Shown here: piece after piece, positions 21,936-30,248 of the stretch
How the letters are laid out: every line of letters begins with the position of its first letter
Numbering within the stretch: the stretch's first letter is position 1
Assembly: GCA_021732485.1 (NCBI GenBank)
Contig: JAKFUV010000019.1
Span: 1-50,257, forward strand
Reading direction: 5' to 3'
Origin: Hyphomicrobium sp.
Lineage (GTDB): Bacteria > Pseudomonadota > Alphaproteobacteria > Rhizobiales > Hyphomicrobiaceae
Length of the DNA stretch: 50,257 bases
Made by a program: the position numbers and the translations under genes
Notes under the pieces: generated by a model
Told to the model about the DNA's origin: nothing
The model's input: only the letters and a program-made list of their open reading frames with translations
Databases searched by the model: none

Positions 21936-24662
21936 TCACGCCGGAGGTGGCGCCGGTCGGGCAAAAATCAGCCGCTGATAGACTAGCCCGATCCCGATCA
22001 GTACGGCACCCAGAAACAGAAACGACAGGGCGCGCCAGATGCCGCCGATGCCCGCAAGATCGAACAGTGTGACTTTCAACGCGGCAAGGACGATGAGGCC
22101 AGCGGAGGCGGCACGGGCTTCGAGCGAGCCGCGGAGCAGTCCGTAGCCGAGAAACGCGATGCCGAGTGTCAGCCAGACGGCCGAATAGCTCCAGTGTTCG
22201 GCGTCGCTGGTCAGGTGCCAGATATCGATCGATGAGCCCTGGAAGCTCTGGCGGACGGCAAGGGTGGCATACAGGGTCAGCAGGCCGACGCCGAGGCATC
22301 CTGCCGCGCGCACATACCAGCCGGGTCGTAACAGCCGGGTGTGGCGAGCAACGAACAGGGCAGCAAGTCCGGGCAGCGCGTAGCCAACCAGCAACGAGCC
22401 AAACAGCGGCGTGCCGGTGACCGCCTCACCCGTCAAGGCGGGATTGAAGACGACTGCGAGACCAAGCGCTGCAATCGATAACGCGATGACGCCAAAAGCG
22501 AGTGAGGCCACGTCGAAGACGCGGTTGGCGCGCGATGCCGTCATGCGTGCGAGGGCGAACGAGATGGCGAGCGCCACGAATGTTTGTAGACCGGCTTCGA
22601 CGTGACCGCTGCCGGGGGCAAGTACATCGCCGCTGTTGGTCAGGTGGCGGATTTCAAAGAACGCCAGCAAGCCCGCAAAGATCACCGCGAGGCTGTCGGC
22701 AAGGCGAAGCGCCAAATCGGTGCCGCGCGGTTCGAGTTGGCGGGCTGCGAACCAAAAGGCGAGGGCTGGAACGCCATAACCGAGCAGGAGCCAATTCAAG
22801 ATCGGCGTCGTGCCCACATCGCCACCCATGATGCGCGGGTCGTAGCCGACGCGGCCGAGAACGATCAGGCCCAGCCCGGCAACGGCCCAGCGCAACGCCG
22901 GGATATCGCGTTGCCGCGCGATAGTGGCAGCACCCGCAGCCGTCAGCGCCAACGCTACGGTCAGATACCCGCGCTCCAAAGACATGACGAGGGCCAACGA
23001 TAACGCGGCGATGGCGCCCGTCGCGAGGCTGCCGGCACCGATATTGAAGGCTGGCGCCGAATACGCGGTGTCGGCGCGATGAAAGGCTTCAGCCGCGATG
23101 GCAAAGCCAATGGTGAGCAGAGCCGCGACCAAGGCAAATGGGATGGATGTGTCGAACTGGGTCACGCGCAGATAGGCGAGCGCCAGCGCGACCAAAATCG
23201 GCAGGACGGTCGCGGCACCGTACAGTATAGCGGTGGAGGGCGGCAGCAGCGGCCCGCGCCACAGCCGATAACCCGCCACCAAACTTGGGATCAGCGCCGC
23301 TAGCGTTGCGAAGGAAAAAAACTGCGCGACGTTATCCGGCAGGCGTAGGAGGCCGATGCGGTCGGGCGCTGTCAGCGTTGGCTCCGGCGGAACGGCAAGA
23401 TCGGGCCAGGCCAGGATTGCGACCATACCGACGGCGCCCGCCAGCAAGGCGCTGACCGCCGCCGGCGCGCTGCGCCAAGCGCACGCGCTAAAGATCGCGA
23501 TGGTTGCCAGCGCAAACGGGACAGCGCCCCACACGAACATGTCGGGCGCGGCAATCACCACGCCGGCAACAGCCGCGAGCGCCGACAGCGCAAGTGTCGC
23601 CACGCGATCCGGCGTCGCGTCGGCATCGCGCTGTCGAGCATGCGGTTCAATGGCCAGAAAAAAAGCGGCGAGCAGCAACTGCGATAGGACGAAAATCTGC
23701 GCTGCCCGGCCGAACTCCGCGACGCTCGCCGGTGAGCTTGGCGTCAAGAGCAGGCCAAACGCACATGCCCCGACGACGGCCGCAACAGCCAGCCAAAGCC
23801 ACTGCCGCAATCGGGCGAGCGCGTAGGCAGCCGTCGCGACGACCGCCAGATAGAGAACGACCGGCCATGGGTTGCTGGTGTCGGACGAAATCAATATCGG
23901 CGTCGCGTAGGCGCCAATCAGGCCAAGTCCGGCGAGCCAGGGGCCATGCAGGGCCGCGCCGACCAGGGCGAGCAGTGCCGTCGCTCCGAGCAGCACGAAC
24001 GCCAGTGTCGGACCGATGAACCCGTAGAGCGCGTGAGCGGCATAGATCGTGCCGAAGGCGATGATGGTTCCGGCCGCCGTCAGCACGCTTGGAATGTGCG
24101 CCTGCGGCAGCATCGCAATTTGCACTTTAAGATCGGCACGCCGTAGCCATTCGCCGGCCGCCAGCAATGCAAGCGCCAGCAACGCGCCGAGGCTGACGCG
24201 AACGCCCGGCCCCAACAGCCCGGCCTCGATTGAATAGCGAACGAGAAATAAACCGCCGATGGCCAGCGCGGCGCCGCCGGTCCAAACCGCCCAGCGTGTG
24301 CCAAGGCGCTCTTCAAATCCTGGGGCTGGCGGGCCTTTGAGGGGAGCAGCGATGGGCGTCGACGGCGGCGAGGGCGGCACGGCTGTCCCGTCAGACGTGG
24401 ATGTCGCCGGCGGAGATGGCGGTGGGCTCGCAACGCCGACGGGTGGCGCTGCTGCCGGAGTGACGACAGGAGCTGGTGCCGGGGCAATCGCAACGTCGTC
24501 ACCACGGGCTGCACGCCGGACCGCCGCTGCCAGATCGTCGACGGTCCGTTCGAGGAGTCCGATCCGCGTCGACAGCCGCGCCGATTGGCGAAAGGCGAGG
24601 GTGGCTAACACCAGCGGCGCGACCGTGAGCGCAAGCGCGATAAGACCGAAGAGACCGAACAT
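21936..24662 (-). CDS. DUF2339 large multi-spanning membrane protein
   Basis: This 908-residue inner-membrane protein has an N-terminal membrane segment (1-25), a short coiled region (about 28-55), a Pro/Ala/Thr-rich linker (about 58-118) and then a very long run of hydrophobic segments, more than twenty, to the C-terminus. The first core segment, RLGTRWAVWTGGAALAIGGLF, is the hallmark of DUF2339. Function is unknown in this family; a role in envelope transport or sensing is only a guess. The ATG at 24662 has GAGGA 11 bases upstream. It is next to the C39-like gene on the same strand but separated by 53 bases. Confidence 0.88.
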   Translation of the reverse strand: MFGLFGLIALALTVAPLVLATLAFRQSARLSTRIGLLERTVDDLAAAVRRAARGDDVAIAPAPAPVVTPAAAPPVGVASPPPSPPATSTSDGTAVPPSPPSTPIAAPLKGPPAPGFEERLGTRWAVWTGGAALAIGGLFLVRYSIEAGLLGPGVRVSLGALLALALLAAGEWLRRADLKVQIAMLPQAHIPSVLTAAGTIIAFGTIYAAHALYGFIGPTLAFVLLGATALLALVGAALHGPWLAGLGLIGAYATPILISSDTSNPWPVVLYLAVVATAAYALARLRQWLWLAVAAVVGACAFGLLLTPSSPASVAEFGRAAQIFVLSQLLLAAFFLAIEPHARQRDADATPDRVATLALSALAAVAGVVIAAPDMFVWGAVPFALATIAIFSACAWRSAPAAVSALLAGAVGMVAILAWPDLAVPPEPTLTAPDRIGLLRLPDNVAQFFSFATLAALIPSLVAGYRLWRGPLLPPSTAILYGAATVLPILVALALAYLRVTQFDTSIPFALVAALLTIGFAIAAEAFHRADTAYSAPAFNIGAGSLATGAIAALSLALVMSLERGYLTVALALTAAGAATIARQRDIPALRWAVAGLGLIVLGRVGYDPRIMGGDVGTTPILNWLLLGYGVPALAFWFAARQLEPRGTDLALRLADSLAVIFAGLLAFFEIRHLTNSGDVLAPGSGHVEAGLQTFVALAISFALARMTASRANRVFDVASLAFGVIALSIAALGLAVVFNPALTGEAVTGTPLFGSLLVGYALPGLAALFVARHTRLLRPGWYVRAAGCLGVGLLTLYATLAVRQSFQGSSIDIWHLTSDAEHWSYSAVWLTLGIAFLGYGLLRGSLEARAASAGLIVLAALKVTLFDLAGIGGIWRALSFLFLGAVLIGIGLVYQRLIFARPAPPPA

Positions 24663-24715
24663 GGGCAGCGCACATCCTCAACCGGGCTCAACCGGGCGGC
24701 GACGGGTACCCGCCC

Positions 24716-25261
24716 TCAGGCATCAATAGACTTCTTCACTTCGAAGATTTCCATGATTCGGCAACCGCGATGCGGACCATCGACAACGAAGGTCCATTTG
24801 CCTTCAGTGAAGGTGTCACACATCTTCACGCCCTTGACGAGAATCCAGTGACCTTCTTTGCCCTTGTGAATGGCGAGGATGTAATAGGCCCAAGCGTTGC
24901 GCGGCTTCTGCATCCAGGTCCAGAACGACGGCCGTTCCTTGCGGGCTTTGCCGAGAAAGCTTTCCGTGAGCTGCATGCGGTAGCCGAAGTGGGCCAGCGC
25001 CGCTTCGACCTCGTCGGCGTAGGTGCCTTTGACGACCGGACGCTGGCCGGGTGGCAGATCGCGGCCGGCGCGAATGACATCTTCGATTTTTGAAATGCCG
25101 TAGCCGGTGATCGCGGACAGCACGTAAGGGCCGCAGAAAGCCACGCGGCCGGTATCGTTTTTAGCCGTTTCCAGACTGGACGTCAGCCGCCCCGACGCCG
25201 CGCTCAATTCGCTCATTTCAGCCATGCCCGTTTGGGAGAGCCGCCGACGCATCGCCGACAT
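24716..25261 (-). CDS. Papain-fold (C39-like) protein of unknown function
   Basis: This protein of about 181 residues has a plausible Cys-His-Asp triad. Cys43 lies in AFCGPYVLSAITG, which resembles the C39-type CGP...A...G pattern. His138 lies in KEGHWILVKG and Asp161 in WTFVVDGPH. No signal peptide or membrane segment is seen. I do not recognise a named family, and the peptidase-like call rests on motif order only. Starts at 25261, 25252, 25222 or 25213 are possible and none has a clear ribosome site. Codons further upstream enter the region of the divergent malonyl-CoA decarboxylase gene. It may act as a cytoplasmic amidase or peptidase, or bind rather than cut. Confidence 0.65.
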   Translation of the reverse strand: MSAMRRRLSQTGMAEMSELSAASGRLTSSLETAKNDTGRVAFCGPYVLSAITGYGISKIEDVIRAGRDLPPGQRPVVKGTYADEVEAALAHFGYRMQLTESFLGKARKERPSFWTWMQKPRNAWAYYILAIHKGKEGHWILVKGVKMCDTFTEGKWTFVVDGPHRGCRIMEIFEVKKSIDA

Positions 25262-25369
25262 GTTTGTATCGGCAGAGTTGGCGACAGATGGTTTACACTT
25301 CGTTAACGCTCGCAGCCATCGCAGGGTGCGCCAGCATTTTCCGTCGCCAGCCGTGAGGAGCCTGACCGC

Positions 25370-26827
25370 ATGAACGTTTCGTTTTTGCAGGAGCTGCTGA
25401 ACACTGTCGCCGAGCAGAGCCGGTCGCTGCTGCCAAAGTCGCTGTTTGGAGGCGGTGACGAACCGAGCATCGAAGCACTGGCGAGAGCGCTGATGTCGGG
25501 CCGTGGCGAGGCGTCGGGCGTCGCCATCGCCCGCCAGCTTCTGCATGAACTTCGAAAGGCCAGCGCCGACGAGCGGCGCGGCTTCTTTCGATATTTGGCG
25601 GATGAGCTACAACCCGATGCGGGCCATGTCGCCCGCGCGGCCGAGGCGTATCTTGCCGCACCGTCGGAGGCGACGCTGGCCGATATCCAGCGAGCGTCGG
25701 AAAGTCCGCGCCGCGAATTTTTCCGCCGTCTCAATCTCGCGCCGGGCGCAACGTCCGAAATCGTGGCGCTGCGCCGCGACCTCTTGCGCCTGGCGAAAAG
25801 CGAGGCCGGAATGGCGGCGGTCGATGCCGATCTCGAAAAACTTCTGGTCGCTTGGTTCAATCGCGGATTTCTCGTCCTGCGGCGGATCGATTGGCAGACG
25901 CCCGCCGCAATTCTAGAAAAAATTATCGCCTACGAAGCCGTGCACGAAATCAAAGGCTGGGATGATTTGCGCCGCCGGCTCGATCCGCAAGATCGCCGCT
26001 GCTTTGCGTTTTTTCATCCAGCACTCGTCGACGAGCCGCTCATTTTCGTCGAAGTCGCGCTGATGCATGGCATTCCGGATGCCATCGCGCCGGTGCTGGG
26101 ATCGCGGTCGAGCGAGGTTAGCGAGCGCAGCGCACCACCGACCACGGCCGTCTTCTATTCGATTTCGAACTGCCAGGAGGGACTGCGCGGAATTTCGTTC
26201 GGCAACTTCCTGCTGAAGCAGGTCGTTGAAGATCTGGTTCGGGACGTGCCGAGCCTCAAGACATTTGTGACGCTGTCGCCCGTACCGCATTTCGCCCGCT
26301 GGCTGGATCGCCTGCTTGGGGAAGATAGCCGCGACGGAGTGAGCGGCCTGCCGGCGGTGTCGGCCGACGATCGCCGTGTGCTCAAGCTGCTGCGTGATCC
26401 CCGCTGGGCCGAGGAAGCCGAGGCCGGTGGCGATCAAACGGTGGCACTCTCGGACGCGGTGCTGTCGCTCGCCGCATCGTATTTTCTGCAAGCCAAATCT
26501 GCAGACAATCGCCCGGTCGATCCGGTGGCCCGGTTTCACCTCGGCAATGGGGCGCGGCTCGAACGCATCAACTGGCTGGGTGACGTTTCGGAGAAAGGCC
26601 TGCGCGAGGCTCACGGCCTAATGGTCAACTACCGCTACGAACCGGGCGATATCGAGCGCAACCATGAAGCCTACGCTCAGGACGCCACCGTGGCGGCATC
26701 GCGCGCTGTCCGGGGGCTCGTTCGCGCGCCGGCGAAGCCCAAGGGACTTGGTACGGTGCCGGATCTTTTAGCCTTGCCGGGTGTTGCCAAAGCCAAGCGC
26801 AAACAGGAGCCTGACCGCACATCCTGA
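25370..26827 (+). CDS. Malonyl-CoA decarboxylase
   Basis: This 485-residue enzyme converts malonyl-CoA to acetyl-CoA and CO2. The N-terminal half (about 1-170) is the helical domain. The catalytic GNAT-like half has HPALVDEPLIFVEVALM, the serine-bearing FYSISNCQEGLRGISFGN, FVTLSPVPHF and the histidine-bearing RFHLGNGARLERINW, all typical of MatA/MLYCD. AGGAG 9 bases before the ATG decides the start. In many rhizobia the gene is paired with a malonyl-CoA synthetase and a transporter (matBC); no such pair is adjacent here. A general acyl-CoA synthetase occurs 17 kb away but is not clearly a MatB. Confidence 0.93.
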   Translation: MNVSFLQELLNTVAEQSRSLLPKSLFGGGDEPSIEALARALMSGRGEASGVAIARQLLHELRKASADERRGFFRYLADELQPDAGHVARAAEAYLAAPSEATLADIQRASESPRREFFRRLNLAPGATSEIVALRRDLLRLAKSEAGMAAVDADLEKLLVAWFNRGFLVLRRIDWQTPAAILEKIIAYEAVHEIKGWDDLRRRLDPQDRRCFAFFHPALVDEPLIFVEVALMHGIPDAIAPVLGSRSSEVSERSAPPTTAVFYSISNCQEGLRGISFGNFLLKQVVEDLVRDVPSLKTFVTLSPVPHFARWLDRLLGEDSRDGVSGLPAVSADDRRVLKLLRDPRWAEEAEAGGDQTVALSDAVLSLAASYFLQAKSADNRPVDPVARFHLGNGARLERINWLGDVSEKGLREAHGLMVNYRYEPGDIERNHEAYAQDATVAASRAVRGLVRAPAKPKGLGTVPDLLALPGVAKAKRKQEPDRTS

Positions 26828-26898
26828 TGTCACGATCCTGATCGGACACCACCAAGACAATGGCACCCGCTGTCGCAAGCCTGGCTGGTGGACTTCGG

Positions 26899-27018
26899 TC
26901 AGACTTGTTTTGAGCCAAGCCGCATGCAGTAGTAGGCGGCAACTTCGCAGTCGACCCGGCTGAAATCGGACATGCGACGGCAGCGCCGCGCCATGCTTTC
27001 GACCGCACTTGCGGCCAT
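26899..27018 (-). CDS. Candidate 39-residue small protein
   Basis: An open frame from the ATG at 27018 to the TGA at 26899-26901 encodes MAASAVESMARRC followed by MSDFSRVDCEVAAYYCMRLG. Third codon positions are G+C-rich like real genes here, and the predicted protein has four cysteines and an aromatic patch. It could start at a GTG as far up as 27060. The ribosome site is weak. It fills the 250-bp gap between malonyl-CoA decarboxylase and the first zinc peptidase, antisense to both. This is tentative. Confidence 0.3.
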   Translation of the reverse strand: MAASAVESMARRCRRMSDFSRVDCEVAAYYCMRLGSKQV

Positions 27019-27078
27019 CGTTTCACGTGTCTGTACCGCTGAGCCGACGTTACTCACCACTCACGAAAAAGGGCCGTC

Positions 27079-28050
27079 ATGCGCTACGACGACAAGGATC
27101 GCGAAAGCAAAAACGTCGAGGACCGGCGTGGCCAGGGCGGTGGCTTCCAATTTCCCGGCGGCGGTGGTCGCGGCTTGCGCATTCCGATGGGCGGCGGCGG
27201 CATGAGCTTGACCAGCATGCTCATCATCGGCGCGCTGATGCTGTTTTTAGGGATCAACCCACTAGATGTGCTGTTTGGAAACGGCGGCGGCGGCCAAATT
27301 CAAATGCCGCAGTTGCCGCGCTCGGAACGGCCTGTAACCGCGGATCGCGAGCCGAGCAATATTCCCGGTCTGCCCGGAACGAAACGCGAGGGCGCGGGAA
27401 ATTCTGACGCCGACAAGCAGTTCATCGGCCGCGTTCTTGCTGACACCGAAGATGTGTGGACGCGCGTTTTCGAAGGCGCCAATCTGAAATACAAGGAGGC
27501 GCCGCTCGTGCTGTTCTCGGGCTATACGCGGACAGCGTGCGGTGCGGGACAGGCTCAGATGGGGCCGTTCTATTGTCCGCTGGATCAGAAGGTCTACATC
27601 GATTTGACGTTCTTCGATGAGATGCGCCGCAAGTTCAACATCAGCGGCGATTTTGCGCAAGCCTATGTCGTGGCCCACGAAGTCGGCCACCACGTCCAGA
27701 TGCAGCTCGGCATCGCCGAACGCGTGCAGGAACTGAAACAGCGCGCCGGTGATGAAGCTGAAGCCAACCAGATCCAGGTTCGCATGGAATTGCAGGCCGA
27801 TTGCTTAGCCGGCGTTTGGGCCAATCTCAACGATCAGCTGAAAAACCGGCTGCAACCGGGCGATGTTGAAGAAGCACTGAATGCGGCGACGCAGATCGGC
27901 GACGATATGATCCAGCGTAAAATGACCGGTCGCGTTGTGCCGGATGCGTTTACGCACGGATCAGCGGAGCAGCGCGTTCGCTGGTTCCGGACGGGGCTCG
28001 ACAAGGGCAATGTCCAATCATGCGATACGTTCAATGCAGCGCGGTTGTAA
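27079..28050 (+). CDS. YpfJ/KPN_02809-family neutral zinc metallopeptidase, membrane-anchored
   Basis: This 323-residue protein has a Gly-rich N-terminus (GGGFQFPGGGGRG), one membrane segment (SLTSMLIIGALMLFLGI, about 41-57) and a C-terminal zincin-like domain. The zinc site is HEVGHHVQ, with further acidic residues in MELQADCLAGVWAN. FTHGSAEQRVRWFRTG near the C-terminus is family-typical. Length is normal. Substrates of this family are not established. It is followed on the same strand by a second copy of the family with a signal peptide, suggesting an old duplication. Confidence 0.9.
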   Translation: MRYDDKDRESKNVEDRRGQGGGFQFPGGGGRGLRIPMGGGGMSLTSMLIIGALMLFLGINPLDVLFGNGGGGQIQMPQLPRSERPVTADREPSNIPGLPGTKREGAGNSDADKQFIGRVLADTEDVWTRVFEGANLKYKEAPLVLFSGYTRTACGAGQAQMGPFYCPLDQKVYIDLTFFDEMRRKFNISGDFAQAYVVAHEVGHHVQMQLGIAERVQELKQRAGDEAEANQIQVRMELQADCLAGVWANLNDQLKNRLQPGDVEEALNAATQIGDDMIQRKMTGRVVPDAFTHGSAEQRVRWFRTGLDKGNVQSCDTFNAARL

Positions 28051-28117
28051 GGCTCGTTGGTGATGTCGGGGTGGGCGTTAGACGACGCGCGGGAAACATG
28101 AGCGGGAGGCCTAGCTG

Positions 28118-28918
28118 GTGAACGGTGCTCAGTCGAACCGTCTGACGTTACCCGCTTCAGTGCGTGGCCGGCGCGTTGGTTTTTCGGCTGTGATGTTCGC
28201 TGCGGCGTGGCTCGTGGCCGGTGCCGGCAGCCGGGCCGGTGCTGTCGAACAACCGGTGGCAGCGGCCGTATCGCCGGCGGTCGAAGCTCAAATGCGCACT
28301 GCGATCGCCGATGCCTGGCACGATGCGACGACCACTTGGAACGATCTTCTCGGCGCCCGCGCTTATGATAGCGATATTCCGCAGATCAATTTCGTGAAGG
28401 TGGTCCGTCCGTCGCACTGTTACGGCCTCTATGTCGGCAGCGGCCCGGTGTATTGCTCGGGCAACAATACGGTGTTTGTGTCGTTGGAAGAAATGCAGCG
28501 GCTGTCGCTGCGCCTGGGTCCGACGGCGGGCGCGGGCTTAGCATTTTTGGTGGCCCACGAACTCGGCCATCACGTCCAGAAAATCCTCGGCCGTTTTCGT
28601 GTTTTGCAAGCGCTCGTTCGAGAAAATCCGCGATTGCAGCGGGAATTGTCGGTGCGCTTCGAGTTGGAAGCGGATTGTCTGGCGGGAGTTTGGGCAGGCA
28701 ACAGTCCGGTGTTTGCTCGCTCGGAGACGGAGCGATCGAATATTATCAGCACGCTCGGGGCCATTGGCGACGATCAGATGCGTGCGAGTGAAGGCCCGAT
28801 GCTCGACCCGACGACGTTTACGCACGGCACGTCGGAACAGCGTTTGAAATGGTACCGGGCGGGGTTCGAGTCGCGTTCGATGTCGACGTGCAGTGTGCTC
28901 GAAGCAGCGACCTATTGA
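28118..28918 (+). CDS. Second YpfJ-type zinc metallopeptidase, secreted form
   Basis: This 266-residue paralogue of the preceding gene has a signal peptide or membrane anchor (about 20-42, VGFSAVMFAAAWLVAGAGS) in place of the Gly-rich tail. The zinc motif is HELGHHVQ, with FELEADCLAGVWAGN and FTHGTSEQRLKWYRAGF aligned with the neighbour. CYGLYVGSGPVYC at about 107-119 has two cysteines that could pair in the periplasm. The start is a GTG at 28118 with GGGAGG at a suitable distance. The 67-base gap and same strand suggest co-transcription. It is shorter than the first copy and probably works on a different substrate or in a different place. Confidence 0.85.
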   Translation: MNGAQSNRLTLPASVRGRRVGFSAVMFAAAWLVAGAGSRAGAVEQPVAAAVSPAVEAQMRTAIADAWHDATTTWNDLLGARAYDSDIPQINFVKVVRPSHCYGLYVGSGPVYCSGNNTVFVSLEEMQRLSLRLGPTAGAGLAFLVAHELGHHVQKILGRFRVLQALVRENPRLQRELSVRFELEADCLAGVWAGNSPVFARSETERSNIISTLGAIGDDQMRASEGPMLDPTTFTHGTSEQRLKWYRAGFESRSMSTCSVLEAATY

Positions 28919-28989
28919 CGACGCTTTGATACGCGCCCGCTGGGCTGTCGTTACGCGCGATTCCCCGTGGTTCGCCGACCTCGCCAGCG

Positions 28990-29859
28990 CTACAGAGCGT
29001 CGCCGGTGTAGTCCGTGACTTGGCACGCGACATTCTTCGCGGCGAGAGCCTTGCAGGCGCGCATGGCCTCGGCCTTCGATTTCAGCGGGCCGGCGACGAG
29101 ATCGAAACTCGGCGCACCGGCATCGCCACCGGCCGTAAACCGCGGCTCGAGATTTTTGAGAACATCGCCGTGGCGCTCGCTCAGCAGGCTCCAGCTCAGC
29201 CGCAGGCTGTCGACGGAGGCGCCTTTCGAGATTTGCAAACCGACGGGTTTGGCCGCGGGCTTCACGATGGCAGGACCAAACGAGATCGGTTTGTCGTTGG
29301 CCGGCGTCGTTGTCACGCTGCCCGTGACGAGGCGCGATGCGTCGAGCTTATCGCCGTTGATGACCGTCGGCTGAGCCGGCGGCGTGGCTGCCGTTGCCGC
29401 TGAGGTTTTTGATTTCTCAGATGATCCAGTGCCCGTCGCATCGGCTGTCGCTGGGCCGGACATATCGGGTGTCGCGGCAGCCTGCACCTGGCCGCCAGCG
29501 TCGATGCGACGTTCAACGGCGGCAAGCTGACTGGCGTACCCACGTTCGCGCTCGGCGGATGCCGTAACCTCGGTTTTTATCCGCGATAGATCGAGTTGAA
29601 TTTGAGCGATGCTGTCGCGGACGCCGCTGAGTTCGGCGGCCAGCCGGGCATTGGCCCGCTGGCCCTGGTTGGTCGACGGATCGATCGACAAGCTCGCAGG
29701 CGTCAAGTCGTCGAGCCAGTCGGGAGCAAGTGCGGCGATTGACAAATAGCCAATCGAAAACATGCCCATCATAGTCCAGGCAATGACGTAGGGTGTGAAG
29801 ATCGGGGTTTTGCGAACTGCGCGCGGAACGAGAAGTTTGGCCATCGGCAAAGGGTCCAT
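28990..29859 (-). CDS. Membrane-anchored coiled-coil protein with SPOR-like C-terminus
   Basis: This protein of about 289 residues has one membrane segment (PYVIAWTMMGMFSIGYLSIAA, about 24-44), a helical region with heptad character (about 68-118), a low-complexity Ala/Thr/Pro linker and a C-terminal domain. That domain has FDLVAGPLKSKAEAMRACK and NVACQVTDYTGD, resembling SPOR domains that bind denuded septal peptidoglycan. The start is either the ATG at 29859 or the ATG at 29844; no ribosome site stands out. It converges with the second zinc peptidase and is divergent from glmU. A role at the envelope or division site is inferred from the domain. Confidence 0.75.
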   Translation of the reverse strand: MDPLPMAKLLVPRAVRKTPIFTPYVIAWTMMGMFSIGYLSIAALAPDWLDDLTPASLSIDPSTNQGQRANARLAAELSGVRDSIAQIQLDLSRIKTEVTASAERERGYASQLAAVERRIDAGGQVQAAATPDMSGPATADATGTGSSEKSKTSAATAATPPAQPTVINGDKLDASRLVTGSVTTTPANDKPISFGPAIVKPAAKPVGLQISKGASVDSLRLSWSLLSERHGDVLKNLEPRFTAGGDAGAPSFDLVAGPLKSKAEAMRACKALAAKNVACQVTDYTGDAL

Positions 29860-30248
29860 TACTAGTCCGCCAGCACACGTTCGGTCGTCGTTTCGGGTTG
29901 CAGACGGGTCTGCGTTGCGGCGAGCCAAGGCGAATCAAAAAAGCACTGTGGCAACGGTGCGAGACGGACCACGGCGTCGCAATCGCAGCAGCGCTGTCGC
30001 TGAGCGCAACCTGTGGATAGAGCAGCTTGGCCACGCCGGTCTTCTCGCGGCAATATCAGTCCTTTAAGCAAAAGGGCTGGGGTCGGCTCGCGACCTGGCG
30101 CGCGGCGGCGGCAAAGGCTTACCAGTTGACGGCCGGGATGTGCTGAGCTTGGTGCACGGTTGTTTCAGGCGAAGGCGACCGGCTTGCGTCACGGTTCGAA
30201 ACGCGCCGATAACGCCGTCCAGCTGAGAGCTGTCACAGGACGAGGGCT
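29860..30248. other. Intergenic region upstream of glmU
   Basis: This 389-bp region separates the divergent SPOR-like gene and glmU and should hold both promoters. A TTGACG hexamer occurs near 30125 but without a convincing -10 partner. I see no RNA gene, repeat or believable open frame. Confidence 0.45.

Noticed and set aside
21743..21964. A small minus-strand frame with a protein-like stretch (DWEPLWPPVVDALIYAWFQ)
   Set aside because: It overlaps the end of the DUF2339 gene. It lacks a good start or ribosome site, and its third codon positions are much less G+C-rich than real genes here. It was left out but could be rechecked by conservation.
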